This document shows, in pieces, positions 46,780 to 57,632 of a stretch of 64,000 nt of DNA. The first letter of the stretch is position 1. Each line of letters starts with the position of its first letter. The notes under the pieces are model-generated. The model had not been told where the DNA came from. It searched no databases and saw only the letters and a list, made by a program, of their open reading frames with translations. Source of the DNA: Papaver somniferum. Lineage: Eukaryota; Streptophyta; Magnoliopsida; Ranunculales; Papaveraceae. The stretch lies in NCBI RefSeq assembly GCF_003573695.1, contig NC_039358.1, positions 96,596,117 to 96,660,116 on the forward strand, in the 5' to 3' direction. Position numbers and translations under genes: made by a program.

Positions 46780-47047
46780 TTTTTGTGTGTATAAAAATAT
46801 TCATATTCTTTAAGCCGCTCTCCGTTGGGTGTGTCTTGTACTTGGCCAATTGCAAAGTTTGGTTTCGCTGTCCGAAGGATAGAGTTTTGGTTGGTGTTGT
46901 AGTTGTCCGGTTAATCATATGTATACTTCTATTATAATTATCATAATTTTTTTAATGATAATCGGTCATCGGTGTTGGTTACAGTGTACACTATACATCA
47001 TTCCTTACCTTTTCTGTTTCCCAATTCTCTGATTGTGAAGTCCATTG
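46780..47047 (+). other. 3' untranslated region of the flippase gene and short spacer
   Basis: AT-rich sequence after the stop with T-rich and AATAAT-like motifs near 46930-46960. The poly(A) site was not defined. The TRIM element begins at 47048, only about 270 bp past the stop. Confidence 0.45.
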
Positions 47048-47549
47048 TGTTAGGGTACCGACCCTAAACTCGCCATAAGCGCATGGGTAGAACTCAACTC
47101 GAAAACCGGTTGACTAGATGAGGGAACTCATTGACTTATAATCTACCAATTAAGCCCCATCTAACCAATGTGGTACTAGGATCCCAACATCCCACCACGA
47201 TTCCAGACCCAACGTCCTCGTTGGCCCACTCTATCGACACTGACCCGAAGGTAGCCCTTTCTCCTATGGCGACTTCACTCCCCTATCAGTATTCAATGCG
47301 GGTGACAACTACGCCCATACATAGATGCCCCAACACTTTAATATAGCCTATAGGTCACCCCTTCCGTGGAGCGGGCATGGGTCGTGGTGGTTGGCTCTGA
47401 TACCAATTGTTAGGGTACCGACCCTAAACTCGTCATAAGCCCATGGGTAGAACTCAACTCGAATACCGGTTGACTAGATGAGGGAACCCATTGACTTATA
47501 AACTACCAATTAAGCCCCATCTAACCAATGTGGGACTAGGATCCCAACA
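47048..47549 (-). mobile_element. Complete TRIM (502 bp)
   Basis: Two 142-bp LTRs, 47048-47189 and 47408-47549. On the minus strand they start TGTTGGGATCCTAGT and end GGTACCCTAACA. The primer site TGGTATCAGAGC lies on the minus strand at 47394-47405, two bases inside the right LTR, which fixes the orientation, and a purine-rich TGGTGGGA precedes the other LTR. The element is flanked by a perfect 5-bp duplication CATTG (47043-47047 and 47550-47554). The 218-bp internal region has no gene. The internal AAGTCGCC-AGGAGAAAGGGCTA resembles known plant TRIM interiors. The two LTRs differ at only a handful of positions. Confidence 0.95.
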
Positions 47550-47739
47550 CATTGCCGCAGTATCCTACTGTAAGTGAATAGCTGAGAACAACTTAATCAC
47601 AATTAATGTGTATGAAACAAGGTTTGAAAAACACCCGTTGTTGATGGTTGGTTTTTGCTAAAAGCAAAGATTGTAAATATAAATTCGCCTTCGCTCCCGT
47701 ATCAATGGCCATGGGATACTGATCCCTAGAGCCTGTATA

Positions 47740-48837
47740 TATACTAAAGCATCACCAACTGAACTTTCGGTATTTACATATATGTTGCGCATGTCAGCAT
47801 ATATTTATATTCGTGTTTGTATAAAGTTTGTGTTGTATAAGCTTGATTCTAGAGTCGCTTCGATTGACCTTTTAGGTCTACGACTAAAAAGACTTCGCTT
47901 GAATATTCATGAAGTCAGGTCCGACCATCTTTACCCTATTAGTTCGTGAATCTTGATTTTGCTTTCTGTTATCGAGGTTTTCTTAATCTTTTTTAGGCAA
48001 GATAGATAGTAGTCACAAAGTTCTCTTCGTCTCATACTTTGTGATTCCTCAAGATGGATATCTAAAGACTGATCTTAGCTAATTTTTCGAAGATTGTTCT
48101 TGAGAGGTGGTTAATAATCTAGGGTGCTCTTCGGAAGTCATAAGTTTCGGATTTGTGGGTTTTGCTAGCTTGTATTGCAAATAGATTTCCACACCTTGAT
48201 CTTTGATCTAAACGGAAATCAAATAGGCTTATCTGTTAGAGGCATATTGGTATCAAAAGTCTTCACTTCAGCTGAAGTAACTCTTAGGCCGTAAAGGACG
48301 TCAGCTAAGGGAATCAAGTCCGTAGAAACTTGCGAGGTTCAAGAAACGTAAGGAGCGCGAGTGTAACTGAATCACTTGGAGGGTGGATTCGGTCTCAACT
48401 ACATTCCAGCTCGAAGTTTGATAGTAGGCTAGTGTCTGTAGCGGATTAATGCAGTTTTGTGTTCAAACCTGGACGAGGTCCCTGGGTTTTTCCGCAGTTG
48501 TGGTTTCCTCGTTAACAAAACTTCTAGTGTCTTGTGTTTTTCCTTTTATGCATTATATTGTTTATCTTTATAATTTGATTTAAGAAAGTTGCACGTATTC
48601 AATCTTATTAGACAGTCCATCTAATTATGATCGACTACGAGACTCGTTGCTTGTAGAATTCGTATCTTTAAAGATAGATAACAAGTTTAATTACTTGGCA
48701 GAATTCTGATTGGATTATTTGGATACGACTAGATTGATCTTGGATTTTCATTTTTGAGATCGTCCAAGTACTCTTCTTAACAATTAGGTTCACGGATTCA
48801 ATGTCTTATATATACTGATTGAGAAAAGATAGAGATA
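47740..48837 (+). repeat. LTR D, older SIRE-like LTR, left part
   Basis: A diverged LTR of the same superfamily as A, B and C: CTGGACGAGGTCCCTGGG, GTTTCCTCGTTAACAAAA and TTTTATGCATTATATTG are all recognisable. Element C is inserted at 48838, and the LTR resumes at 57213 and ends at 57334. Its 5' end is not defined, and 47555-47740 holds nothing recognised. Confidence 0.65.
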
Positions 48838-51156
48838 TGTTAGAGCATTGCTCGGTCGAACTCGCATGCGTTGCTATCTCAAGCATGTTTGTCAATGTTA
48901 GTGATCAAAACTATAAGTCTTGATTTCTAGCCTACATAGCTAAAGGTCTCGGACTAGGATAGAAAGTGTAGTTGAGATCAAGAACTCCATGGAAATCATT
49001 ATACAAGACGAAGGACTACTCAAGGAACTGGTGGATCTTCGTCGACTAAAAGGTATGTGGAGACTTGAACTTATCTGTCACTCAAAAGTCTATCTATTAT
49101 ATCTCATACTCTTGAGACAAAAGTCGTTTTGATATATAGACTTTCATTATGCACATTTGTTGTTTCGAGCCGAGTTTATCTCGCCTATCTATTTCTCGAA
49201 ATATGTGTTGGTAATCTTTCGCTTTAGCCGAATTCATCTTTACCTAGTGACGAAAGTCATGTTATGTTTCAATCACTTTGAAAATTGCTCTGACGAAAAA
49301 TGGTCTGTGAATAATGGCTATATCCGTCCTCTGAGAATGTTTCAATGATTAAAATGAGAGTTTAGATTATATAACCATTGGTAGGATATAAGCATTGTTG
49401 TGGAAACACATATATGTATAAGTCCTTATTCCTTGAACCAAAGTTTGCGAACTTTTTTAATCAAGAGAAATGGAAGTGGCGTGAGCCAAGTCCGCGAACT
49501 GGCGGAAGTTCTCGACCCGAGAATTTCTGCTGGAGTTTGTGAACTCCTTCCATGAGCTTAAGTCCGCGAACCCAGTCCGCGAACTTGAGCAGGTTATATC
49601 TAAAACCGGTTGTTCTTCAACTCATTTTTATTTAAACTAAGGAATGCTTTTGCAAACCGTGGCTATAAAGTTCATGAACCGATTCGAGTGAATCAAACCG
49701 TTTTTGCTTCGATTGTGTCTTGTGTAGTTGCATAAGATCTAAGCAATTGAAAAACTCTCTAACTAGTTCATTTGAGCCATTTGAACTAGTTATGGTGAAG
49801 AAGAATATGGTTGATATGAAAGTAATCATATGGCTAACCATTTGGTTAACAATTGTTGAACCAACAAATGTTAATGTTTAGGAACGGTTCGTAAACCCAA
49901 AATTGTACATTTCATTTGTGTGTAACAAGTTAAGGTGTCGATCCAACGGTTGAGAAATATTAGCTTGAATCTAATCATGTTTTCATCTAACGGTGAATAT
50001 TGAATACTTTGTTACCAAGCTAACATTAATTGCAAACCCTGATTTGAAAACTATATAAGGGAGAACTCTAGCAACTGGGAAACCTAATCCCCACACCTTA
50101 TGTGTGATACTAGTTGCATAGCTAGAGTCGATTCTCCTTTAACCTTTGGTTTCTTCTTCTAAACCAGGTTAACGACTTAAAGACTTCATTGGGATTGTGA
50201 AGCCAGACCGATACTACTTTTCTTGCAGTTGTGTGATCTGATCTTGCATCTTCTATCGCTACGAGTACGATTGTAATAATTGGCTCGAGATTTTATATCT
50301 CCGATAGGAAAGATAGAAAAGTAATCATAAACACTTCGTCTCATCGTTTGTGATTCCACAATATCTTTTTTCGTTGCGTCGATTAAGATTATTGTGAGGT
50401 GATCAATAATACTAGGCTTTTCTTCGGGAATATAAGACTGGTTTATTGATTGGTTCCTGTTCACCTTGATTTATCAAAAGAGGGAACAAAACTCGTAGGT
50501 ATATTCGTGGGAGACAGATTTATCTATTACCGTAGACTTTTCTGTGTGATACAGATTTGTTTATTAAAGTCTTCGACTTTGGGAATCAAGTACGTATCAT
50601 CCTGCTGGGATCAGAGGCGTAGGATCATAATTGTACCTTTGATCAGTGTGAGATTGATTGGGGTTCAACTACAGTCCAGACCGAAGTTAATTTGGAGTAG
50701 GCTAGTGTCTGTAGCGGCTTAATACAGTGTGTATTCATTATGGACTAGGTCCCGGGGTTTTTCTGCATTTGCGGTTTCCTCGTTAACAAAATTCTGGTGT
50801 CTGTGTTATATCTTTTCCGCATTATATTTTGTTATATGATTGAAATATCACAGGTTGTACGTTGTTCAATCAATTAGAATATCCGACCTTTTGGTTGTTG
50901 ATTGAAATTGATTGACACTTGGATATTGGTCTTTGGTACCATCCAAGTTATCTCTCTAGTATTTGATAAAGACTCGCAGACTTCTATTTGCTTGAGTATA
51001 TATCAAATCGAGAGATTGAGATATAAACTACTTGATATACTTTTATCTAGATTGAGTCTGACTGTCTAGTTGATTCTCTAGAAATTATATTAGAGATTGT
51101 CCATACATATTTCTAATCGAATTGTTGGGTGTGGTTGTTGTATCCCCACTTTTTCA
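48838..51156 (+). repeat. Element C 5' LTR
   Basis: 2319 bp, TGTTAGAGCATTGCTCGG to CCCCACTTTTTCA. A TATA box lies at 50052. Compared with the 3' LTR it lacks about 45 bp after GTCTTCGACTTTGGG near 50580 and about 16 bp in the GTCCGCGAACT repeat zone near 49490. Otherwise the two are very similar. Confidence 0.9.
50052..50059 (+). promoter_or_regulatory. TATA box in element C 5' LTR
   Basis: AAAACTATATAAGGGAGAAC, conserved at 56065 in the 3' LTR and at 21897 in element A. Confidence 0.6.
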
Positions 51157-51158
51157 AT

Positions 51159-51170
51159 TGGTATTAGAGC
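51159..51170 (+). other. Element C primer binding site
   Basis: TGGTATTAGAGC, one base different from the usual initiator-Met tRNA site, two bases after the 5' LTR. Confidence 0.85.
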
Positions 51171-51227
51171 AGGAAAACACTTTAAACCTAACAAGTTTGT
51201 GTTTGTTCGTTCCTTAAAAATTGTCCC

Positions 51228-51788
51228 ATGGGAAATTTCTTTGGAAAACTTTCTCTTGGCATCTGTAATGCATGCCAGAAATCCTTAAAGATTGCTTCAA
51301 TATTATTATGGTCAAAACCTCTGGTTTCTCATGATAGTCTCTCTTCATCTAAAAAGGAAGATTTAGATGATAAGTATCAATCTAAAGGAAAAAATAAAAA
51401 GAAGGAAAGATTGAGAAAACGTTCGTCACGCTCAAGGATATGGACCCTCACTAGATTAACTTTAGATCTCTTTGAGGAATACTATCATAATGGATCAATT
51501 GACAAAGATCTATTCAGAGTATTCGAAGGCGTTTTTAATCTCTTAGAAAAACTTAATTCTGTTAAGTCTAAGAATCATTCCGAAAAGGGTTGTGTACATG
51601 TTAAACCTAACAATACTGTACAACCTAGGAATCGGAAGAATCTTCCTTCTAACCAGATTAAACAAAGGAGAGAAAGCTATGACTGCCCTGATTATCATCA
51701 TTATTTTGATTACACAACATGGACTGTTCACACATATCAACCAGAAATGTTGCTTGAGAATTCCTCTGCACATTATGCCTCTTGGTAA
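51228..51788 (+). CDS. Unrecognised basic ORF in the gag position of element C
   Basis: 187 codons from an ATG 57 bp after the primer site, the place of gag in element A. It starts MGNFFGKLSLGICNACQKSL; the MGNFFG start could be N-myristoylated, a trait of some retroviral-type Gags, but that is inference. Residues about 45-75 are extremely Lys/Arg/Ser-rich (KGKNKKKERLRKRSSRSR). A short helix-like segment (LTLDLFEEYYHNGSIDKDLF) follows. The UBN2-type gag core seen in element A is absent, and no zinc knuckle is visible. I do not recognise the family. It may be a rump of gag or unrelated. Confidence 0.4.
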   Translation: MGNFFGKLSLGICNACQKSLKIASILLWSKPLVSHDSLSSSKKEDLDDKYQSKGKNKKKERLRKRSSRSRIWTLTRLTLDLFEEYYHNGSIDKDLFRVFEGVFNLLEKLNSVKSKNHSEKGCVHVKPNNTVQPRNRKNLPSNQIKQRRESYDCPDYHHYFDYTTWTVHTYQPEMLLENSSAHYASW

Positions 51789-52197
51789 CAAGCTTGGAAC
51801 TACCCCATTTGTATATATCTTGGAATGGGGCAAGAAATGGTTTGAATAGTGTACAGTCTTGTTATTCTTTGTTAGAATACCAAATAAAGCTTTCTACTGC
51901 ATCCATCGTCTCTCACAAAGTGTGTTGTCATAGGATGCATAACCTTTGTTGTGCAAAAGAAAACCCCACTTTCCTTGTGTGGGTCGCGGTTCACAAACGG
52001 GTCCAAGCCCATTTTTGGTCTTACAAAGAAGAAGTTCGCGCACCCTCTCCTTCTTCATCACCAGTCCGCGTACGTGAACCTCTAGGGTTTTGTGTTTTCC
52101 TTCATTGAATCCTCTTTGGAGAAATTGAAAGAAAGGGTGTTCAAGTTTCACTTCAAGTAAGTAAATTCCTCTTGTTCCTTTCAATTTCTTAGATCTC
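51789..52197 (+). other. Element C spacer between the two ORFs
   Basis: About 400 bp with no coding signal on the plus strand. A minus-strand frame runs through here from 52412 but is regarded as a shadow of the plus-strand ORF. It ends CTTTCAATTTCTTAGATCTC just before the next ATG. Confidence 0.45.
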
Positions 52198-53226
52198 ATG
52201 ATGAATTCTAAGAGCTCAAAAAGAAGCTCCAAAAGCTCAAATACCTCTAGCATGGATTTTCCTTGTGACCAAAATTCTCTTAGGATTAGGTTTGTGGATG
52301 ATTCTTGTGCTAGAATTTTTGAAAGGATTTCATCTAAAGGTTTTATTCTAGAAAAGAAATTGGATCTATCTAGTGGGAATGAAGAGGATTTAGCTTGCTT
52401 CAAAAATTTCAAGCTTGGAAATATCTTTGATGGTCATGGTCAAGGTTTTGATTTTCTCACAAGAATTTTCTATGCCAACATTCATGATGCTGATCTTGAT
52501 AAGATGGAGTTCAAATCCATGGTAAATAGAGAAATATTTCTTTTTGATAGAGAATTAATTTCAAGGATTACCAACATTCCGTTGGGAAACGTGCGTCTTC
52601 CTAGACCAAGTTAAGAACGTCCATCATGTGATGAAATCTCTCTTGGGCTTTGTGGCAAGAAGGTAGCTTGGAATCAAGGAAAATTTCCTACTAATGATCT
52701 TAGTATCCCGTTGTTGGCATTTGGGAAACTTGGTATCCCCAATCTTTGTCCCTCCACAATTGAGAACTCTTGGTGGAGTCATGAGTTTGCGGAATTAGTC
52801 TATTTCCTTGTTTCGGGTGTTCAAAGTCTCGATATTTGTGGTTTTATCATTCATCAAATGACTTCGATGACTTCACCCATCAAGATGTTAGGTTACCCTT
52901 GCTTGATTGGACAAATTTGTCGTGATCATGGTCTTGATTCGATTGGAAACTCTTTCGGAGTTCCCAAACCGGTTCGTCCGTGTACCTTCAGACGCATAAG
53001 GGAGAATGTGTGCAAAAGACAAAGAGATGCTTCACTTGACGATTGTGACCCTACCACTTTGAGTCTTCTTCAAAAAATTCATAAGGGTGTGTGTAAGGTC
53101 GATTCAAGGGTGAAGTGTGTCCAAGAACAATTGTCTTTGGTTGCAACGAAGTTTCCCGAGCTCAAGGAAGAATTGAACACAATTCAAGCATCTTGGAGTG
53201 TCTCCGATGAAGAAGAAGATGAGTAA
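52198..53226 (+). pseudogene. Plant-transposon-type ORF carried by element C, one in-frame stop
   Basis: A single frame of about 343 codons, broken only by TAA at 52612-52614. It starts with a Ser/Lys tail (MMNSKSSKRSSKSSNTSS), followed by a globular part: FYANIHDADLDKMEFKSMVN, REIFLFDRELISRITNIPLG, then after the stop WNQGKFPTNDLSIPLLAFGK, HEFAELVYFLVSGVQSLDI and FIIHQMTSM. This order resembles the 'putative plant transposon protein' domain found in many plant retroelement-associated ORFs, whose function is unknown. The C-terminus is a probable coiled coil ending in an acidic SVSDEEEDE. It replaces pol and has no counterpart in element A. Confidence 0.6.
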
Positions 53227-54822
53227 TTTGTGTTCTTATTGCCTAGTAAACCTTCTATTTTCTTGTTTTCATTAGAAGAATAACTAGTGTTTGGAATAGC
53301 CATTATTGTGATTACACATAGCTATGTCCAACGTTTTCATCTTCATTTTTTAGATTTATTGGTTTAAATTCTAAATTGGTTTGGAAGATGATTTTTGCAG
53401 TATTAATCTTTATGGTTTTGTATATTGCAATATTGTTATGGGATATGTGTGAACTATGATTGTCCCATACCTTGTCAAAAGTAAAGTCTTTTGTATGTCG
53501 ATATGCATGTATTGATAAAAGAATGAATGGACTTTTGACAAATACAAAAGTTAAGCCTATATTGTCAATCTTTGATGGAAGATAGGTTAAAATCTTTTGT
53601 TTGCAAGGATTATGTCTATTGTATGTCATTGTGCAAATAGTGATGGAAAATAGAATGAATCCTTGAGTATTCCGCTGTAATTGATCTTCCCTGATCCATA
53701 TTTTATGTATTACTGTGAGGCTCCGTAAAGTGTCTTATGTTGAGCATTAAACAACCAAGTTGATTATTTTTGATTAGCTATGTTGTTGTTCCGTGAGGTA
53801 CTTTATGTCGAGCATTTTCAACTAAGTTAATCATCTTGTTTGGTTATTTAGTTGTTGCTCTGTAAGTTTTCTTATGTCGAGCATGACCAATTAAATTGAT
53901 TACTTTTGTGATTAGTTTGGTTGTGTATTTCAATTAGATTAATTATGGGTTCTCTTGTGATTAATCTAATTGTACTTTTTTAAGTCTCCATAAGTTCACT
54001 TATGCTTGAGCATTTGTCGATTAAATTAATCATGGGTTCTCTTATGGTTAATTTAATTGAAATTTTTGGATTCAAATTCATACTTGTATATGATTTGTTA
54101 TGTCCAAAGAAATCCTTTTTTTCTTTCGAAATTAAGGTCGCTCTTGTTGTTCTTCCGGGAATGACATTTAATGGGGGAGAGTTCTTTTGAACTTGCGCTT
54201 AATTTCCATATCTTTGTGGGGAGTGCGGCTGTGGAATATTATAGGGGTTATCTTGTATCTTTATAAGCTCCTTGATGAATGCATTTAGCTTCGGCTTTAT
54301 GATTGCATCTAAAGAACAAGTTGATATTTTTGCTTTCTTTTGGTCAAGAAATGTCTCTTTCGGAAATTTCATTAGGATCCCGTTCTTGTACCTTTGCCAA
54401 TTTTATTGACAAAAAGGGGGAGAATTAATATGTAGTTCACACTACAAATACATATGGTTTTCGGATCATTATGTAAGGGGGAGTGGTTTCCATGTGAGAT
54501 GGAGTATTGACTAAGGGGGAGCGATACATATCACCATAGTATTGTTGTTGAAGTTGTGATACAATTGGACTTTGACACTGTGTAATGATACTATGACAAT
54601 GTATAACAATGATTGAGAACTATTGTTTTCTTATTGTTATAGCTACGGATTTTCAACAACGATGATGCTAAACTTACAACCTTTGGAATCATTGGAGTAT
54701 TTGGAAGTGACGAAGATTTTGAGTAATGTTGAAGATTAGGCATGTGGAATAGGAGCTAAAAAAGTTAATTTATTTATTTTTTGTATTCCATATGTATTAA
54801 TAGTTTTTCCACTAAAATTGAC
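53227..54822 (+). other. Element C 3' internal noncoding part with hairpin array
   Basis: Collinear with 19290-20532 of element A. At 53705-54060 it holds four copies of a 65-130-bp unit with CTTATGTCGAGCATT and a following inverted repeat (for example ATTAAATTAATCAT...ATGGTTAATTTAAT at 54020-54059), whereas element A has one copy. It also shares AAGGGGGAGTGGTTTCCAT with A near 54477. No gene is supported. Confidence 0.6.
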
Positions 54823-54834
54823 AAAGGGGGAGAT
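54823..54834 (+). other. Element C polypurine tract
   Basis: AAAGGGGGAGAT directly before the 3' LTR, identical to that of element A. Confidence 0.9.
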
Positions 54835-57207
54835 TGTTAGAGCATTGCTCGGTCGAACTCGCATGCGTTTCTATCTCAAGCATGTTTGTCAATGTTAGTG
54901 ATAAAAACTGTAAGTCTTGATTTCTAGCCTACATAGCTAAAGGTCTCAGACTAGGATAGAAAGTGTAGTTGAGCTCAAGAACTCCATGGAAATCATCATA
55001 CAAGACGAAGGACTACTCAAGGAACTGGTGGATCTTCATAGACTAAAAGGTATGTGGAGACTTGAAATTATCTGTCACTCAAAAGTTTATCTATTCTATA
55101 TCCTACTCTTGAGACAAAAGTCGTTTTAATATATAGACTTTCATTATGCACATTTGCTATTTCGAGCTGAGTTTATCTCGCCTATTTATTTCTCGAAATA
55201 TATGTTGGTAAGCTTTCGCTTTAGCCGAATTCATCTTTACCTAGTGACGAAAGTCATGTTATGTTTCAATCACTTTGAAAATTGTTCTAATGAAAAATGG
55301 TCTGTGAATAATGGCTATATCCGTCCTCTGAGAATGTTTCAATGATTAAAATGAGAGTTTAGATTACATAACCATTGGTAGGATATAAGCATTGTTGTGG
55401 AAACACATATATGTATAAGTCCTTATTCCTTGAACCAAAGTTTGCGAACTTTGTTGATCAAGAGAAATGGAAGTGGGTCCGCGAAATAAGTCCACGAACT
55501 CAGTCCGCGAACTGGCGGAAGTTCTCGATCCGAGAATTTCTGCTGGAGTTTGTGAACTCCTTCCATGAGCTTAAGTCCGCGAACCCAGTCCGCGAACTTG
55601 AGAAGGTTATATCTAAAACCGTTTGTTCTTGAACTCATGTTTATTTAAACTAAGGAATGCTTTTGCAAACCGTGGATATAAAGTTCATGAACCGATTCGA
55701 GTGAATCAAACCGTTTTTGCTTCGATTGTGTCTTGTGTAGTTACATAAGATCTAAGCAATTGAACAACTCTCTAACTAGTTCATTTGAGTCATTTGAACT
55801 AGTTATGGTGAATAAGAATATGGTTGATATAAAAGTAATCATATGGCTAACCATTTGGTTAACTATTGTTGAACCAACAAATGTTAATGTTTGGGAACAG
55901 TTCGTAAACCCAAAATTGTACATTTCATTTGTGTGTAACAAGCTAAGTTTTCGATCCAACGGTTGAGAAATATTAGCTTGAATCTAATGAGGTTTTCATC
56001 TAACGGTGAATATTGAATGCTTTGTTACCAAGCTAACATTGATTGCAAACCCTGATTTGAAAACTATATAAGGGAGAACTCTAGCAACTGGGAAACCTAA
56101 TCCCCACACCTTACGTGTGATACTAGTTGCATATCTAGAGTCGATTCTCTTTTAACCTTTGGTTTGTTCTTCTAAACCAGGTTAACGACTTAAAGACTTC
56201 ATTGGGATTGTGAAGCCAGACCGATACTACTTTTCTTATAGTTGTGTGATCTGATCTTGCATCTTCTATCGTTACGAGTACGATTGTAATAATTGGCTCG
56301 AGATTTTATATCTCCGATAGGCAAGATAGAAAAGTAATCACAAAAACTTCGTCTCATCGTTTGTGATTCCATGATATCTTTTTTCGCTGCGTCGATTAAG
56401 ATTATTGTGAGGTGATCAGTAATACTAGGCTGTTCTTCGGGAATATAAGACCAGTTTATTGATTGGTTCCTGTTCACCTTGATTTATCAAAATACGAAAC
56501 AAAACTCGTAGGTATATTCGTGGGAGACGGATTTATCTATTACCGTAGACTTTTCTGTGTGATACAGATTTGTTTATTAAAGTCTTCGACTTTGGGTCAT
56601 AGCAACTCTTAGTTGTGGGTGAGATCAGCTAAGGGAATCAAGTACGTAGCATCCTGCTGGGATCAGAGGCATAGGAGCATAATTGTACCTTGGATCAGTG
56701 TGAGATTGATTGGGGTTCAACTACAGTCCATACTGAAGTTAATTTGGAGTAGGATAGTATCTGTAGCGGCTTAATACAGTGTGTGTTCAATCTGGACTAG
56801 GTCCCGGGGCTTTTCTGCATTTGCGGTTTCCTCGTTAACAGAATTCTTGTGTCTGTGTTATTTCTTTTCCACATTATATTTTGTTATATAATTGAAATAT
56901 CACAGGTTGTGCGTTTTTCAATCAATTAGAATATCCGACCTTTTGGTTGTTGATTTAAATTGATTGACACTTGGATACTGGTCTTTGGTACCATCCAAGT
57001 TATCTCTCTAGTATTTGATAAAGACTCGCAGATTTCTATTTACTTGAGTATATATCAAATCGAGAGATTGAGATATAAACTCTTTGATATACTTTTATCT
57101 AGATTGAGTCTGACTGTCTAGTTGATTCTCTAGAAAGTATATTAGAGTTTTTCATACAGATTGCTAATCGAATTGTTGGGTGTGGTTTTTGTACCCTAAC
57201 TTTTTGA
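54835..57207 (+). repeat. Element C 3' LTR
   Basis: 2373 bp, TGTTAGAGCATTGCTCGG to CCTAACTTTTTGA; the terminal CA has become GA. A TATA box lies at 56065. It keeps the full CGTAGCATCCTGCTGGGATC region and the longer GTCCGCGAACT repeat zone (55475-55600). Confidence 0.9.
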
Positions 57208-57212
57208 AGATA

Positions 57213-57334
57213 TAAACTCTATATGTGTATTGTCATGGATCATTAAGTTGGTCTGCTTGCAATTGTATCAAATTTTATCCATACCGGTTTCCGAAACAAA
57301 TATCTTGTGTTGTACTTGGTCCCCCGCGTTATCA
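57213..57334 (+). repeat. LTR D, right part
   Basis: Continues LTR D after the element C insertion and ends TGGTCCCCCGCGTTATCA, comparable to the ...CCCCGTTTTTTCA ends of the other SIRE-like LTRs. The following 57335-57632 (about 300 bp) is AT-rich with nothing recognised. Confidence 0.6.
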
Positions 57335-57632
57335 TAGGTAGATCACTACTAAACCAAGAACATAAGTAAAGAGACCGTAAAAAGTAAACTCACATTTTAT
57401 TAATAGAATCGTTAAGCTGGCGTTCTTGAGATATTCAAGGACGGAGTCCTTAGCTTTAAAGCTAATATTACATATTTATAGGCTTGAGAAGGTACATCCT
57501 TAATAATCTGGTGCTTCTCATGGGGTATATTAGCCAAGTTACACATATTCTAGACCTAGACTTAGACTTGGGATTGGCGCCTTTACATAAGACTATCCCT
57601 TTAAACTTAGGTGGACACATGGAATATACTAG

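Larger units (their letters stand above)
48838..57207 (+). mobile_element. Element C: complete SIRE-like Copia element lacking pol
   Basis: 8370 bp, flanked by a perfect duplication AGATA (48833-48837 and 57208-57212). 5' LTR 48838-51156, 3' LTR 54835-57207, primer site 51159, polypurine tract 54823. The 3.7-kb interior has two reading regions (51228-51788 and 52198-53226) and a long noncoding 3' part shared with element A, but no protease, integrase, RT or RNase H. Structural completeness with intact signals suggests it transposed using proteins from another copy. It sits inside LTR D. Confidence 0.9.

Noticed and set aside
47391..47411. TGGTATCAGAGC on the minus strand considered as the primer site of a large element
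   Set aside because: Paired 142-bp LTRs and the CATTG duplication show it belongs to the 502-bp TRIM.
51894..52412. 172-codon minus-strand frame in element C
   Set aside because: Overlaps the recognisable plus-strand ORF at 52198 and the spacer before it; no domain or family resemblance was seen.
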